Of a DNA stretch of 64,000 nucleotides, positions 20,364-33,400 are shown in pieces; within the stretch, counting starts at the first letter, position 1, and the number at the start of each line of letters is the position of its first letter. Location of the stretch: contig JAJEKV010000051.1 in the NCBI GenBank assembly GCA_021234155.1, positions 8,574,105-8,638,104 of the forward strand. The letters are read 5' to 3'. A program made the translations under genes and the position numbers. The notes below the pieces were generated by a model. That model saw only the letters and a list, made by a program, of their open reading frames with translations. It ran no database searches and was not told the origin of the DNA. The DNA is from Isoetes taiwanensis (Eukaryota > Streptophyta > Lycopodiopsida > Isoetales > Isoetaceae).

Positions 20364-21534
20364 TTTTATGACAAGGGCTGCTAATCCTATATTATAAAGT
20401 TATTCTGTAAGTGTTGGACCCAGCCCTAATTTGGACGCCCCAGATTTGATCAAGCCAATGGAGGAGATGATACCACGTCAGTTTCTTTGAGATGGTTTTT
20501 TTTTGCTAGGGTTCGCTGGGCGATATGGCACCTTCGAAACCTTCGCAGCTTCGGAGCCGATGCTTATCGTATGTCATCATGCAAGTTTCAACGCCCCTAA
20601 TACGGGATATGGGGGCATAGAAAGGATATGCGGCCAGAATGTTTATCCATCACTTAAAAAATGTCCGGGCTAAGATTTAAAGGGAAATACTTAGATAGAA
20701 GATGATTAGAGAAAAAGGGGCGGATACTTTGAAGGAAGAATGTCGAAGTCGATCATTCGTTCCACACCGGATATCACGGGGCATAGGGGTGGGATATCTG
20801 GTACCGAATGTTTATCCATCACTTAAAAACATGTCCGGCTAAGATGATTCAGAGAAAAAGTGGCGGATTGCCGGCGGGAAAGAGCTTAGAAAAGACGATT
20901 CAGAGAAAAAAGGAAGATAAGAATAGGGCCGGATTGCTAGCCCGGGACAAAAGTTTAAGCCGCAACGAGTCATCCGGGGCTGCTCATGGGTGAATGATTT
21001 GCTAGGAATGGACCTTAGAAGCCCTAAGCCGTTTCTTACGAAAACCAAAAAAGGCAAAAAAAACCCGATGGTTCGGATTTTTATCGGGGGATGAATGGAA
21101 AGGAGATGAACTCGAAGGTGTATAAATTCAGAGGAGATCATTAGAATAGGTTATATTTTGGCATTAGAGTAATAACAAGAAGAAGCTTCAAGTTCCAAAG
21201 ACCGTGATAGTAACCTTTTCAACAGATATGGCTTACAAGATAAAGATCTTCAAGATATTTCAAAAAAAAAAAGATTTAGAATTATTTTCGCTTGCAAAGT
21301 TATGAGCATCGCAACTCATATTTCTTTGCCCGATGAATCGAGAAAATGGTGCAGATGCCCTGTGGTAGATTTTCAGTCAAGACCGATCTAAGAAATGGGT
21401 TGAGAATTTTGGAAATTTGTGACTGGGAGATACGTAACAAGATATTAGACAAGAGTAACATGTCTTAATCTCGGATATGTTGTTCGGCTTTGAGAATCTC
21501 GCATATCTTGTTCAGCTTTGAGTGTGCAGGAAGC
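20364..21534. repeat. Stretch with duplicated module around MFIHHLK-encoding sequence, no clear gene
   Basis: A unit of about 70 bp ending GTTTATCCATCACTTAAAAA then ATGTCCGG occurs near 20,605-20,675 and 20,770-20,842. GATTCAGAGAAAAA recurs at 20,844 and 20,897. Open frames of 60-100 residues on both strands are low-complexity and not supported. Confidence 0.6.
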
Positions 21535-22024
21535 ATGGTTCTTCTAGAGGAATTGGACTTTGTGTCAGAGGTATCATCAGAGCAAAATGATCTTCATGTG
21601 GGAAATGTTGGTTCTTCCTTGAGTTTGGCTCCCACAAACCATGAATTAGAGCGTATATTTCACTATTTTTGATGATTCCAGTGTTCATATAGGCAACATG
21701 AATTACATGCAAACCGTTTTCAAAGCAAATTTCCTAGAAGATATCACCATGCTCAAGAGCCTACATCCAGCTTCTCCAATGGACTTCTCACCGTTCATTG
21801 TTTTGGTAAATCTCTCTCATGTTCTTCGCATTCATTTGATTTTATTATATGTATGCCTAATTATTTCCTTCTAATATATATTATGCTTAACTATTGCAGC
21901 GTCTTAAGTTGGGATTGCCATATTCCCCTGCTTTCTTATCTCCAAAACCTATCGTTAGATTATTCATGGAATACTATTTGCAACACCCGGCTCTGGATTT
22001 TTATACTCCACATCGGTTGCCTTG
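21535..22024 (+). CDS. Unassigned two-exon reading frame
   Basis: Exon 1 (21,535-21,805) starts MVLLEELDFVSEVSSEQNDL and continues, after one extra T near 21,668, as FDDSSVHIGNMNYMQTVFKA to DFSPFIVL. A GT donor (21,806) and an AG acceptor after TAACTATTGC (exon from 21,900) join it in frame to RLKLGLPYSPAFLSPKP..YYLQHPALDFYTPHRLP, ending at a GT at 22,025. The fit of splice sites, frame and protein-like composition suggests a real or recently lost gene. A third segment (22,259-22,305, GRDRHAFPYAIVITIE) does not join without a stop. I recognise no family. Confidence 0.4.
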
Positions 22025-24110
22025 GTAAGAAATTTCGTTAATAAAGTTCTATAATCTATGATCTATGTTTCACAAGGATCTAATCTTCTAAACTATGATA
22101 ACAGTTCTAAAATGTATGGTGCAAACCCAAAATCTAATTTATTATTTCCATCATAACATGTATGTAGCACGCGGTTATTTTCTCAGCAAATGCATTAGCT
22201 ATCTCATAAGCACATAAGTAAATGACCGTATATTGAATTATTATTTGGATTCATAGATGGGAGAGACCGACATGCTTTTCCATACGCTATTGTGATTACT
22301 ATTGAGGTAAATTGTCTTTGACTCATGTTATAGCATATAGTGATAGTGTTGTAATTTTAGAAATCTACATGATCTACATGAGCAAGGGGCTGCGCCATAT
22401 TGTTTGTAGTTTCTTTTCACACCAAGAATTGAATGTCTTTTATGGATGAAAATTATGTTTTCAGAAAAAATGCATGTACTATTTTAGCTTCTGAGGCTCT
22501 AACAAACTTTTAAATTGGCTTTATTATCATTTGGGATTGGATCTCCACGGATTTAGAAGTAGCTTATCTAGACATGTATGATTTCCTTCTTCGGATCATT
22601 CTTCCCTCCATTATGGTAATGTAGATTCTCTTATATTGCTTATATTTATGTTTAGATTATTTATAAATCCTTAATCTATGTTCACAGGGTTTAGACAAGT
22701 GCACATGGTTAAACTGGAAAAGGGTTTGCCTTCTGTCTCAATTTTGTGCCTCAAGCTGCAAGGATACATACTATTAAGTATGTGTTTTGGGACAGCTTTC
22801 ATTCTACACAAAGGGCAAATAGTTCTGAAAAGGGGTTTGCCTTCTGCTTCAATTTGTGCAAAGCCTTAAAGGGCTTTAGCTGCAAGGTTACTACTATGTA
22901 TTTTGGGTCTACACATACAATATGATGGCAGATGTTTTATATTGGGCAAATTTTGCAAGATATGAAAAGTATTGCCTTGCCTAATGCCCAGTAGATTACC
23001 CACCATTGTTCTACATGTAATGCGGTTTAATGCCCTCAGTAAATACTCACCTCAAGCGCACTCTATCACATTTGACCACAATAGATGTTAAATTTGCATT
23101 CTTTAACTTATAGTTGGAGTTTGCACTCTAAGTTATAGTTGGAGATTTTAAATATTTGAATCTCATGCAGTTTTGAGGATACTCTAACTTATATTTGTGA
23201 AGCAATGTAATGGATGTCAAATTTGCACTCTAACTTATAGTTGGAGTTTGCACTCTAATTTATAGTTGGAGATTTTAAATACTTGAATCCAATGCAATAT
23301 TCCCATGTGTGTCTTTCCATATCGCATTCCTGATTGGTGAAGTCTTGCAAAACAATGTGTGGCCCATTTACAAAAGTCATATAGGTGTGAACAACCACTA
23401 ATTAGAGGCGACAACATTCTTAAGGTTCATATAGGTGTATCTGTAGTTGTTGCCCACACATTGCCCAGCAACGTAGGGCATCATTTCTACTAAGCTATAT
23501 TGATATTGAATGTAAGATCCAAATATATCAAATAAAATAGGCAATTCGAATAGAGTTGTGCATATTTAATAACCAATAATATCATAGTGCCTCAGTTTAC
23601 ATGTGCACAACAATTACAAAAATAAGAATTACAGAGTGAGCAGATTTGGGCACGCCTTTCTCATTGTAGTCAAAAATATTTATAGACTCTCAACTTACGC
23701 CCAAGCAACGCTGGGCACCATTACTAGTTGGTTTTAATTTCAACCTTTGTAAGATTAAGGGAGGGTGCCCGGTATCCGAACAGGGGCCCTAATATGGCGC
23801 ACCTTTATGGCACACTTTAACGGCCAGGATCTTCTCATTCGAGCTTTCTTTTAGGACTTTTGATTTGGATGGCCAGGATCTTCCGGTTCTGCTATTTTCA
23901 TATTTTCATATTTTTTCTGCTTCAGCTGTCGGATTGTTGAAACGTGGCGCAGAAGAGCGCCTCCTACCTCATGTCACAATGTCACAGGGAAGGTCACGTC
24001 CTGCAGAAAGATTTCTAGCAGGAAACCTCGCAGCGGGCCGGTTTCGTGCCGGAAAGTTTATCACAAAATCTTCGTAGCCTCGGAATTTTGCTTTGCAGCA
24101 CTCCTCCAAA
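22025..24110. repeat. Gene-poor stretch with two short duplicated blocks
   Basis: Near-repeats around GGGTTTGCCTTCTG occur at 22,717-22,790 and 22,826-22,910. A block containing ACTTATAGTTGGAGTTTGCA recurs at 23,090-23,170 and 23,217-23,300. The final 350 bp are more GC-rich and may include the promoter/leader of the oxidoreductase gene. Confidence 0.65.
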
Positions 24111-27100
24111 ATGGCTTACATTAGCTGTGGATGTGGCCCCCGGCCAAGCGTTCGGTCCATCACAACTTCGGTCGTGGAGCCCAGAAGGTACTACTTAACC
24201 CTGTTGATGAAGTTTGGAGTAGCATAAATATCATATCCAGTTAGCCATAGCAGATTTGCTGTCTTGGGTGCGGGGTTTGCTGGAATCTCAGTGGCTTGGC
24301 ATCTATTACAGGTTTGTCTACGGCATGTTTCTGATTAGCAGATTAGGCAAGTATAGAAATTGTAGTGGGAATAAATGGGTCATTATTTAGATGAACGACA
24401 TGATATGGGTTCCGTTACTTCTGCATTCGTCAAACTGATTTGTAAAGTGCTCATTTATATAAAACAAATGACGCTTGTGAATTCAAGGATAAATACCAAT
24501 TGGCTGAAAACGCCTTCCTTATTTGGCCCTTCTGCTGATGTGGCATCATAAATGAACGTTGATGCTTGAATTGTAGGGCCAGATTTGATGCCACGTCAGT
24601 GGGGGGGCCTAATAAGGAAGGTGTCCCCTGTACGGTAGGACATATTGGTTCAATATTTATATTCTTGATAATAGTTATGTTGACATCCAATAACATCCGC
24701 AGCTATGCTCGTTTCATCATCAATGTTGCTGGACAAACTTGTCAAGCACTCTCCACCATCTCAAAATTGGTCAAAGAAATAACTTCGTCCAGGTGCAGTT
24801 TAATCAACTGCTTAAAAAGTTCCTAGTCAATACTAAACATCTCCATTATGAGGAATACGAACGTTGTTGGGCTTCCACAAAGTCTTGATTCTGATTGGCC
24901 CATTTTTAGCACATCATTTTCATCTTCTAATTAGCTTTTCCATTCATGTTATTGTGCTAAGTCTTTGCACTATGACATTGGCATATAGCAGCATGCAGAT
25001 TTATCATCACCAATTTCGGTTGACCTCTTTGATGAAGTTGGCATTGGAGCAGGAGCTTCAGGTGCCTCAGGGGGCTTTGCATCCCTTCTCTCCAAAGGGT
25101 ATGTTTTGGTCTCTCGATGATGTCCTTCCTCAAGCTAAGAACCTTGTTTCACTCTCATGAAGGTAAACTTCTTTGGAAAGGAGATGTGGGATGGGTAGCA
25201 GCCATGGAACTGCTAGATGTTGCTGAAAGAACCATTTATCAAGCCAGCAGAGGAGAGATTGAACAGCCAACATGTCAGGAGGTGCCAATTGGTCCCATTG
25301 CATGGAGGAGGTCTGAATATCTCTATTTTATCTTTTATATACCTGGCATTGACTGTGAATGTTTATATCAGAGGTATTATAAGGCCTATACTAGCTGAAA
25401 ATCATGCTAGACGTGTTAGGAAAGTAAGCTTAAAAATCACAATTTTATTATATTCACATATTAAAAAAAATAATAGTTTCTTTACAAGATTGATGGGGCT
25501 TGTGTGCAGAACTTAGACAAGTGTTCAGCAGCCATCTCGTGCATAAGTGGTGCAACTGCAAAGTCATATATTTTGGGGCTTTCTTTGGCGTGACTAAGAT
25601 CTTGTTTTGCACATGTCTAATGCCATTAATATTCATCCTCAGAATTATCTTAAGGTGAGTGCATGTGCCAACTAGTTGTACCACTAAGTTAGCAGTTAAG
25701 CTAGCCACTAATTCCACTTACTTAGGTAACTATAATTCCACTTTTTTAAGTAACTAATAATGCTGACTTTGACTTGTCTATGCATGTTATCATGTGCAGC
25801 CATCAACTAAGATGGCAAGTCAATAACACTGCCTTGTTGTTCATGTCAATCTTACCTTTTGTGCCATATCCGTTCCCATAATTTGACAAGTATGTTCACA
25901 CTGTGCCATGCACAAAAATCAAACCCCATAATGCTCAAATATCAATATTAATGCTAGGAATTAGATGCTAAATTAGTGGCTAAGTTAGTGGAAACACGAG
26001 TTGGTTAAAATTACACTACAACCTGTAATTGTATTAAGCCAGTTTCTGTTCAAATTTAATTCCCTACTATCCCCTAACTGCTCTCTTTAAAATGTTCAGT
26101 ACTTGTAGCGGAATTTGAGTTAAGGCATTGGCATTTCTTTTTTATTTGAATGGAGGCAAGCTCTCGGCCCTTGAAAAATCTTTTGTTCAAAAGTCCTTTT
26201 TGCAAGGAAAGAGGGAGTTCTCCTTGGGGAATATAGGAGGTCTTGCCTGAGCTCAACACACTCAGCAACTGCTTAAACTGTATCTCTTCATCGAATAAAC
26301 TCAGTACAGTCTTAAATAAGCATTATTTTAAGATGTCCTCTAAAGATCATTATTTTCTCTATTTTTGGGTTGAGATTGACCTAGTGGGCTCTACGGATCC
26401 TTAGATTGGTGGTCTGTAGAGACACACAAACATACCACGGTTGTCGGTGATTTCAGCTTATTAGATTCTAAAGGATAGTTCAGAAAATCCTTTGTTACAG
26501 TTTAGGAAGGATTCCCTCTTAGCATGGTGACTTCTTCTTTTTATGGAGAAACAGAGCTGAAGGCGGCATGGATCTGTTTTTGGGGAAAAAGCGATGAAGG
26601 AAACTTAAAGGTATTGGGGAACAAGAAACCAGCATGTCAAATTGACATTGATCAAGAAAGTGTCTTATTATAAGGTTCTATATGAACAAATGTTACGGCT
26701 TTCACGCCCAGAAATGTTTGAGATAGATCTTTAGAAAGAGGAGTTTAACTCCTTTCAGGAAACCTGAGAAAGAAGCTAGAAGTTCATTTTAAAAAGTGAA
26801 ACCCTAGAAACTCAGGGTTATGGAAGGTCTGGCCATTGAGCAAGAGATTGCCAGTCAAGATCAAACGGGGAGAAAAGTATCCGCTAATACTCAGCTTGAC
26901 CATTAAGCTTTACACAGAAGGAAAGACTAGGGCTTCCATTATGGGAAGTTTTTGCTCCAGTGCAAGGATGAGAACAATTGGGGGCAATAATGAAATTGGC
27001 AAATAGCAAAGTTAGAAATTTTCAATTTGCCTATGGTAAAGGAGTATACAATGCCAATTTAGGAACAATTAGGTTTGCATGTTGAGGAGGTGGACTTAAC

Positions 27101-30100
27101 TAAAGAAGCTATATGCTGGTACAAGATCTTACACAGAGGGCTTTTTGACTGCTTATCAGCATATCCAGCTGAGACTTGGGCATCTTTACTAGTATTTAGG
27201 CTTTGAAGTATGTCAGGAACCTGATGGAAGAAGAAGTAGCACATTATCTAAGTTCCACATTCAGAATTGCTGCAGTGATGAGACTTTCAGCCTATGACAA
27301 CTAACTGAGATTGAGCTGCCCTGACATCGCGGTTTATGATGAAGTTTGACCAGGTTGACCAAAAATCCTGAGAATCCCACTAGAAACCTGCCAAACATGG
27401 GGCTTATCTCAAGGGCATAATAATTTTTGGATGCAATCAAGTCTGGCAGAGGTTCAGCATAAATCATGTATAGAGTACTTAGGCATTGGGTTATGACAGC
27501 CTAGAGTTTATAGATGAGAATAACAAACATCTTCAGCAGTCACATGAGAGATGGTTTGATGGCAAAAGTTCTTACATGACCTTGAAATCTAAGGACATCT
27601 GCAATTGGCAATCTAATGATGTGTTCCATGCTCCCAGCAAGAAATCACCATTTTGTGCAGGAGAAAGTTCAAGATTGCCAGGTTAATTCTCAACATTGCT
27701 CAGCTCACTATCAGCTTACATAACCTGACCAATGCATTCAAGGATCAGATTTGGATTGATGGACCTTCAGTTTAATGGCAAAGGAAGCAGCATTTGTATG
27801 ATAAGCTATGAATGAGTCAAATATAGTGTGATGTGCCAATTATATATTATGAGCGTATAATGACTTGGTAATGTTGCTAGCACGTCATCTTAGCTGCCAT
27901 TTCTGAGTGTACAGACATGTTTTGTGCAGTCAAGTAGCCAAGTTAAATGCCTAACTTATTGCTAGATGACTTGGTAATGTTAACATGTCATCTTAGCTAT
28001 CATTTCTGAGTGTACAGACATGCTTGTGCAGTCAAGTAGCTAAGTTAAATGCCTAACTCATTGCTACATCAAAGGTGGGAATTAGACACTAATTAATGGC
28101 TAAGTTTGTCGAAAGTATTGTAGCAAAGATATCTATAAATAATATCACCCAACAAATTGAATCAACCCTTATTCTGCTCTCTCTGTCTGGTCACCCACTC
28201 TGCTTAGCTTATCAGCCAAATAGATCCCATGCACATAAAAGCTGTTGCAAACATTCTGTTCATGGCCTCGTGGTACCAAATGCCATTAACCATCATCATC
28301 AAGTATTGGACATACATTTTTGACGTAGAGTCGATCTTTTTCCCCTAGTTGATAGGCTTGTAGGCACATCTTCAGCAGCAGTTAGAGAATGAGACTGTTT
28401 ATCACCTTTAATAAGAATTTGTTATTAAAATGGCGATGTACCACTTTGTGCTTCCCAACCAGCAATGTAGGTTAGATGCAGACTGCGAGGTTGCCCAGTC
28501 ACTTAAAAGGTCTACTAGTGAGGCAAATATTGAGCGTTGCTTTTGCCTAGACAAGTCTTTGGTAGCGGCACTGTATCTTAGCTGCTGCATTTGAAAATGT
28601 TGCAGCATCTTTGACAAGTCAAGAATTGGTTAGAATGTCTGATAGAATGCTTAGAAACAAGTTAATGTTGAATTCTTTTTTCATCTGTGGTTTTACCTCA
28701 ACAGTGGAAATAAAAAAAATAATTCGATTAAACAGAGCCAAGATTTTGCATCTTAGCTCTTGCTCATGTTTGCTCATGCTCTACACAATAGTTATGTTTT
28801 TTTTTTTAATCTCAGCATGTCTTAAAAGTTTGCTGGTGGAGGGATCATAATGCCCTGATCCAGTATTGCCTGAGAAAATAGTCATCTCTTCTGCTTTTAA
28901 TGTTCATTTTATTTACATGATGTTATAGAAACTGCTTATCACCATGCCTTCTGAGTGATTGGTACCAATTATTGTTTTGGGGTTGTGTGTTTGGGATGGG
29001 GAGGGAGGGATGGTGGTTAATATCCCAGAATCTCTGGATGCACCGATGGTGGGGTGACACTGACCTTCATTTGCTATGAAATTGTTGATATGAAAGCTGT
29101 TGAAAACTCCTGTTGGTTCTTACAAGGAAAAGCTGATCTGCAAATGTGTTCTTACTAAAAACTCAAAGAATGCTATATTTCAGGCTTTGTGGGTGTCATG
29201 TAAGCTATTTGCTAAAGATGCTGCAAAAGAATGGGTGCATTGGAACAAAGGCTACATTCAAAAGGAATTTATCACTTGTCTTTCTGACATTGCAGGTGCA
29301 GTCCTCATACAGCTTGCTACTTGCTCCTGTGCAAGTACTCTCATCAAACTCATGAAGGAAAAGTCATACCAGAATTCTTATTTTGTATTTCCTGCATTAC
29401 GCATGTGCTTGTCACTTGCATTTAGTGGTCTTTTTTTGGGATGCCTGATCTTCAGGGCTAAGTCTGGTAATCTTTCTGGACTACAGGCAAGTATGATGGG
29501 GTCATTGTCTGCTTAGGTGCAAAATCTGTCTTACTACCCGAAAGCTTGCTGGAAAGTTGCCTCTTTCATTGTGCCAAGGAATCACTGCACAGTTATGTCT
29601 TCCATCTGAAATGGAGTAAAGTTACAAGTTCGATTTCTATCTTTCCATCCCATTTCTTTGTGAAAGAATGTTTTACGATATATGCCTCACTTTGTACCTG
29701 GTTTTTCGATTAGGGGAACAGTACAACAGTGGCGCACCTAACATCCTGTCAAATGCATGGCTTGCATTGAGAGGACAACGCACAATAATATTGGGTGCAA
29801 CAAAAGATTGACATCTGATTGTAGTGTCTCATTATCGAATCCAAATAACCGGGCAGAGATGCATTTGAGGAGCTTATAGGCAAAAGCAGCAACCTTTTAT
29901 CCCCCATAAAAAGTTGGAGTGAGTGGTTTTTCGGCTGGTATCCGGCCATGCCACCCTCGAATGAGATGGGAACACTTCCATTGACTGGATGTATAGATGA
30001 AATCTTGGATCCTTCAATACAGAAGAAAGGGGTCGATTAATTTTGGTTTTTTGGAGGACTTGGTTCCCGCCGTCTTGTTTATCATGCTTGGTTGGGGGAA

Positions 30101-30200
30101 GCAGGTAGCCAAGGCTGCTATTTTGCAGCATGAAGCTATACTTCCAAAAAGAGTCTCTTGCTTGAAGTATGCAAGACAAGAGCTATGGCTTGTGGACTGA
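24111..30200 (+). CDS. FAD-dependent oxidoreductase (DAO family), eight inferred exons
   Basis: Resembles the plant FAD-dependent oxidoreductase family that includes, from memory, Arabidopsis At5g48440. Inferred exons: 24,111-24,311 (FAVLGAGFAGISVAWHLL, FAD-binding GxGxxG); 24,989-25,098 (DLFDEVGIGAGASGASGG, then HPFSPK after a slip); 25,163-25,310 (GKLLWKGDVGWVAAMELL); 25,372-25,423 (RGIIRPILAEN); 25,510-25,654 (ending NAINIHPQNYLK); 29,184-29,295 (ALWVSCKLFAKDAAKEW); 29,487-29,615 (KYDGVIVCLGAK, LAGKLPLSLCQGI after a slip); about 29,722-30,200 (SNAWLALRGQRT, MPP, GTLPLTGC, FGGLGSRRLVYHAWLG). Every junction has GT/AG. Single-base slips and a stop in exon 1 interrupt the frame, possibly base-call errors, so intact versus recent pseudogene is unresolved. 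Start ATG is tentative; an N-terminal targeting peptide is possible. Substrate unknown. Confidence 0.85.
25681..25991. mobile_element. Candidate MITE inside the large oxidoreductase intron
   Basis: The left end CCACTAAGTTAGC and the right end, reverse-complemented, CCACTAACTTAGCC form imperfect inverted repeats; the inner arms (..CACTAATTCC / GGAATTAG..) also pair over about 35 bp. Length about 310 bp, no coding. A related right arm lies at 28,076-28,113. No target-site duplication is clear. Confidence 0.45.
25992..29183. other. Remainder of the 3.5-kb fifth intron
   Basis: Intron between exons ending NYLK (25,654) and starting ALWVSC (29,184). No coding family is recognised. It contains a 106-bp tandem duplication at 27,862-28,070. 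Much longer than the gene's other introns, so probably enlarged by insertions. Confidence 0.6.
27862..28070 (+). repeat. 106-bp tandem duplication
   Basis: GACTTGGTAATGTT begins both units (27,862 and 27,968). Each continues through CATTTCTGAGTGTACAGACA to TGCCTAACT.ATTGCTA. Confidence 0.93.
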
Positions 30201-30407
30201 TTTGCAAGGAACCTAGCTCTTTAATGCATCTTTGTGTCCTGAGATTGTGGAGCAGTTTAGAATATTTTCGGCAGATTGCATAGCTTGATTTTCAACCTAT
30301 ATGATTATATATCTTTTCACTACGCCGGGAAGAAGATTACCCAATCTTGAGGGAGTGTTCCGCGATGGGGTCCCTTATGTAGTATTTATGTACTCATAAG
30401 AAATTTA

Positions 30408-30430
30408 TCGCGCGGCCAAGGCCGCCGCTA
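30408..30430. repeat. Third copy of the GC hairpin module
   Basis: AAGAAATTTATCG leads into GCGGCCAAGGCCGC, followed by TAACATTTCTCTTCC. It matches the modules at 3,918-3,965 and 50,788-50,835, but here it lies about 210 bp beyond the oxidoreductase stop. Confidence 0.75.
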
Positions 30431-33400
30431 ACATTTCTCTTCCCTCGACTTACTCATGCAAGGGCAGATTTGTATATCTTTAGAATGATGCAAAAGATTT
30501 TCTTGAAATACGTGACTTTAATAATGAAGAATTTGTGTGAGAAGATTCTTTTGTATTGACTTATCTACGTTGAAAAGTGGGCATGAATTTGAGAACTAGG
30601 GGACTTAATTCATGTTGTTGCCCCCGTGTTTTTTGCCCATAGGATAGACGAGGGTTGAGAACATGGGTTTTGTTTGAGCGTAGTTTACCCTAAAGAGGTC
30701 ATTGGTTGAAGATAAGATAAGAGGTGAAAAAGGTGAAAATCGAGCATTCGACTATGCATTGAAACGAAAAAGAAAGAATGTTATGTCTTCTTAAATTGCA
30801 AGAGTCCCATTGTTCTAGAAATAAAATGTGCTAAGGACATGTATATGTGATAATTTTGCATCACGTTCTATTTGCTTTTTGATGTGATATTATTGTATCA
30901 CTTGAAAAGAATGCTCATGTCATGACATGTGGACATGTTGGTCTGCAATAACATCCTTTCATATATTGGATACATTAATGTCGTATAAAACATTGATAAA
31001 CTTTGAACATTACTTATCATTATCAGTGACTACTTTTCAGATTTCTGAGATACAAAGACCTTCCTTGTTCAAGGATTGATTATATTCCCAAGATACAAAG
31101 ACCTCCTGTGTTAGAGGATTGAATAATCAACAGTCATCGATCCCTTCATCAAAAAACTTCTATATCTCTATCATCAACTTGTTGAACCTTTTCTTATGCT
31201 TAAATATGCTACAACAAACCATAAACCTTAAATTACTCAAAATTGTTGCTGCTCCATACTACTACCATACTACTACTTGCTGCACATTGCTTTGATCGTG
31301 CTTTCAATGATGAAACTGAAATTTAACATAATATTATTTTTCATGCTGTCAGCATATTAAAAAGAGATTCAACCCAACAATTTGAGGACATAGGCATATG
31401 TGTAACAATTTGACCTGCAAGAAACACAAACATACCGACAGATTACTTTGCAAAAAGAGATTAAACTACAAAATATCTTGAAAGGGGGGATGCAATGTGG
31501 CATGTTCACCAGCTAGCAAACATTTGGGCATAACTTGCAAATGCAAGATCCATTGCTCAATCAAGAGTATCCATTGGAAAGCTTTAGGAAGCTCTAAAAA
31601 ATAAGTCTAGGTACACATCTTTCAAATTCCTAGCGTGATGTGTGTCAAATATTGCAAAATACATTTGCTGTTCTAATTTTACAGCAGAGGACAAACATGC
31701 TGGTAACTCCAAAAGAAAGCTCTATTGTCTGCACAACTACTCTAAAACATATAACACATGCATATACAGGGATATACCTTAAAAAGAATGGCAAATAGTT
31801 AATTACATCCTTTTTTTAATTCTTACTAAGATGGCCAATGCTCACTATGTGGCATGTCCACCAGCTAGCAGAGATTTGGGCATAACTTGCAAATGCAAAA
31901 TCTATTTCTCAAGCAAGAGTATCCATTAGAAAGCTTAATGGAAGCCTAAAAATAAGTCTAGGTACATATCGTTCAAATTCCTATTGTATATATGAGAAAT
32001 ATGGCTAAGTACATTTGCTGTTTTAACTCTACAGCAGAGTACTAAAACTCCAAAAAGAAAGCTCTATCATGATCTAATGTCCTCTCTTCTCATGATGTAA
32101 CTATCCAACAAGAATTCAGAGGTCTAAGAATGGCAAAAAGAGATATGCATACCTTATATTCATGCTAAAATTACATTTGACCAGTTTGAAAAAGAAGAAT
32201 TGGAATGCTCAATGTCAAGAAATATAACTGCCATGAGCAGATGTCTCCGTAAAAATAGCCCACAGCTGCGCTCCATAACCTCCAACGGAGATTTCAAATC
32301 AAGACCTTTAGTACGAAAACCTCATCCCCATTGCCACAAGCTGCTCACCAAGCAGTGAAGTTACATAATCAACCAAACACACCAAAGATAGGCAAACTAC
32401 ATTGTAACAATAGAAAATGAAAAGATTCAATGCCATGCCTTTGTATGCTTTACATTCCTCTTTCAAGCTAGATCGGAAGGCACATATTAGTTATCGCCTT
32501 AAGATAAATGCATGTTATTGAAGGGTTCGTCAATCATGTCTGCAGGTAGAAAAATATGCCAGCTTCCATGCAATATAATGGAAGATCATAAAGTTGCAAA
32601 AGTGTAACTTTGCATGACTTTTATAGGAAAAACACCAGACTTGCACTTTAGGTTCTTCCATAATTGTGGGCTATTTGAGTAATCCCAGTAATCACAATAA
32701 CTTAAACCCCAGGCAAGCCTGTACCAAGTGCAACTCATGCACCATTGATAGCCACAGTACTACATGTAGACCCACAGCATCGGCACCATATGTGCATTTA
32801 AAGCATTCAGCAAATCACCAGCATTCCGGTCCATGCTATATTGCAGAGCCTCCTCCACACAGCATGATGCTTTATTTACCTTTAAAATCATGTAAGGCAA
32901 TTTAAAGTCTCCATTATCCTCCATTTAAATCTTGTGTAATCACAAAGGCGCAAATATATATATTCTAAGCTATGAGCATCTAAAGAACCTATCTGCACAA
33001 CTGCCCCACACAGCACAAACAGACCCCAAGACATAAACGCCAGACTAGCATTACTCTAAGCCACCATAAAACTGTCTAACATGCCTATCTGTTCAAAGCG
33101 TTATTTCGTCTTCCCTGACATAAAATCAATGAAGATAACCTCCATAGCAAAGTTTTGCCACCGTGTGAATCGGTTGGCTAAATGGTCGGTATCACAGATA
33201 TTATAAAATGGCAAAACTAAAAATCTTGTTTTGAGGCCCTATCCAACCGGAATGGATGAGAAGCGAGCTCCATGGTTGCCATGGCTGCTGCAAGGTATGC
33301 TCGCAAAAACTGAGAGGCAAAACTACAAGGTATTGCTCCTAACAGAGCTGCGTCCTATTCAATCCAAAGCAGGGACAAAGATGCAATCCCTGATGCACTT

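Noticed and set aside
21560-21590. GTATCATCAGAGC resembling a retrotransposon primer-binding site
   Set aside because: Lies inside an open coding frame, has extra bases relative to the tRNA-Met complement, and no LTR precedes it.
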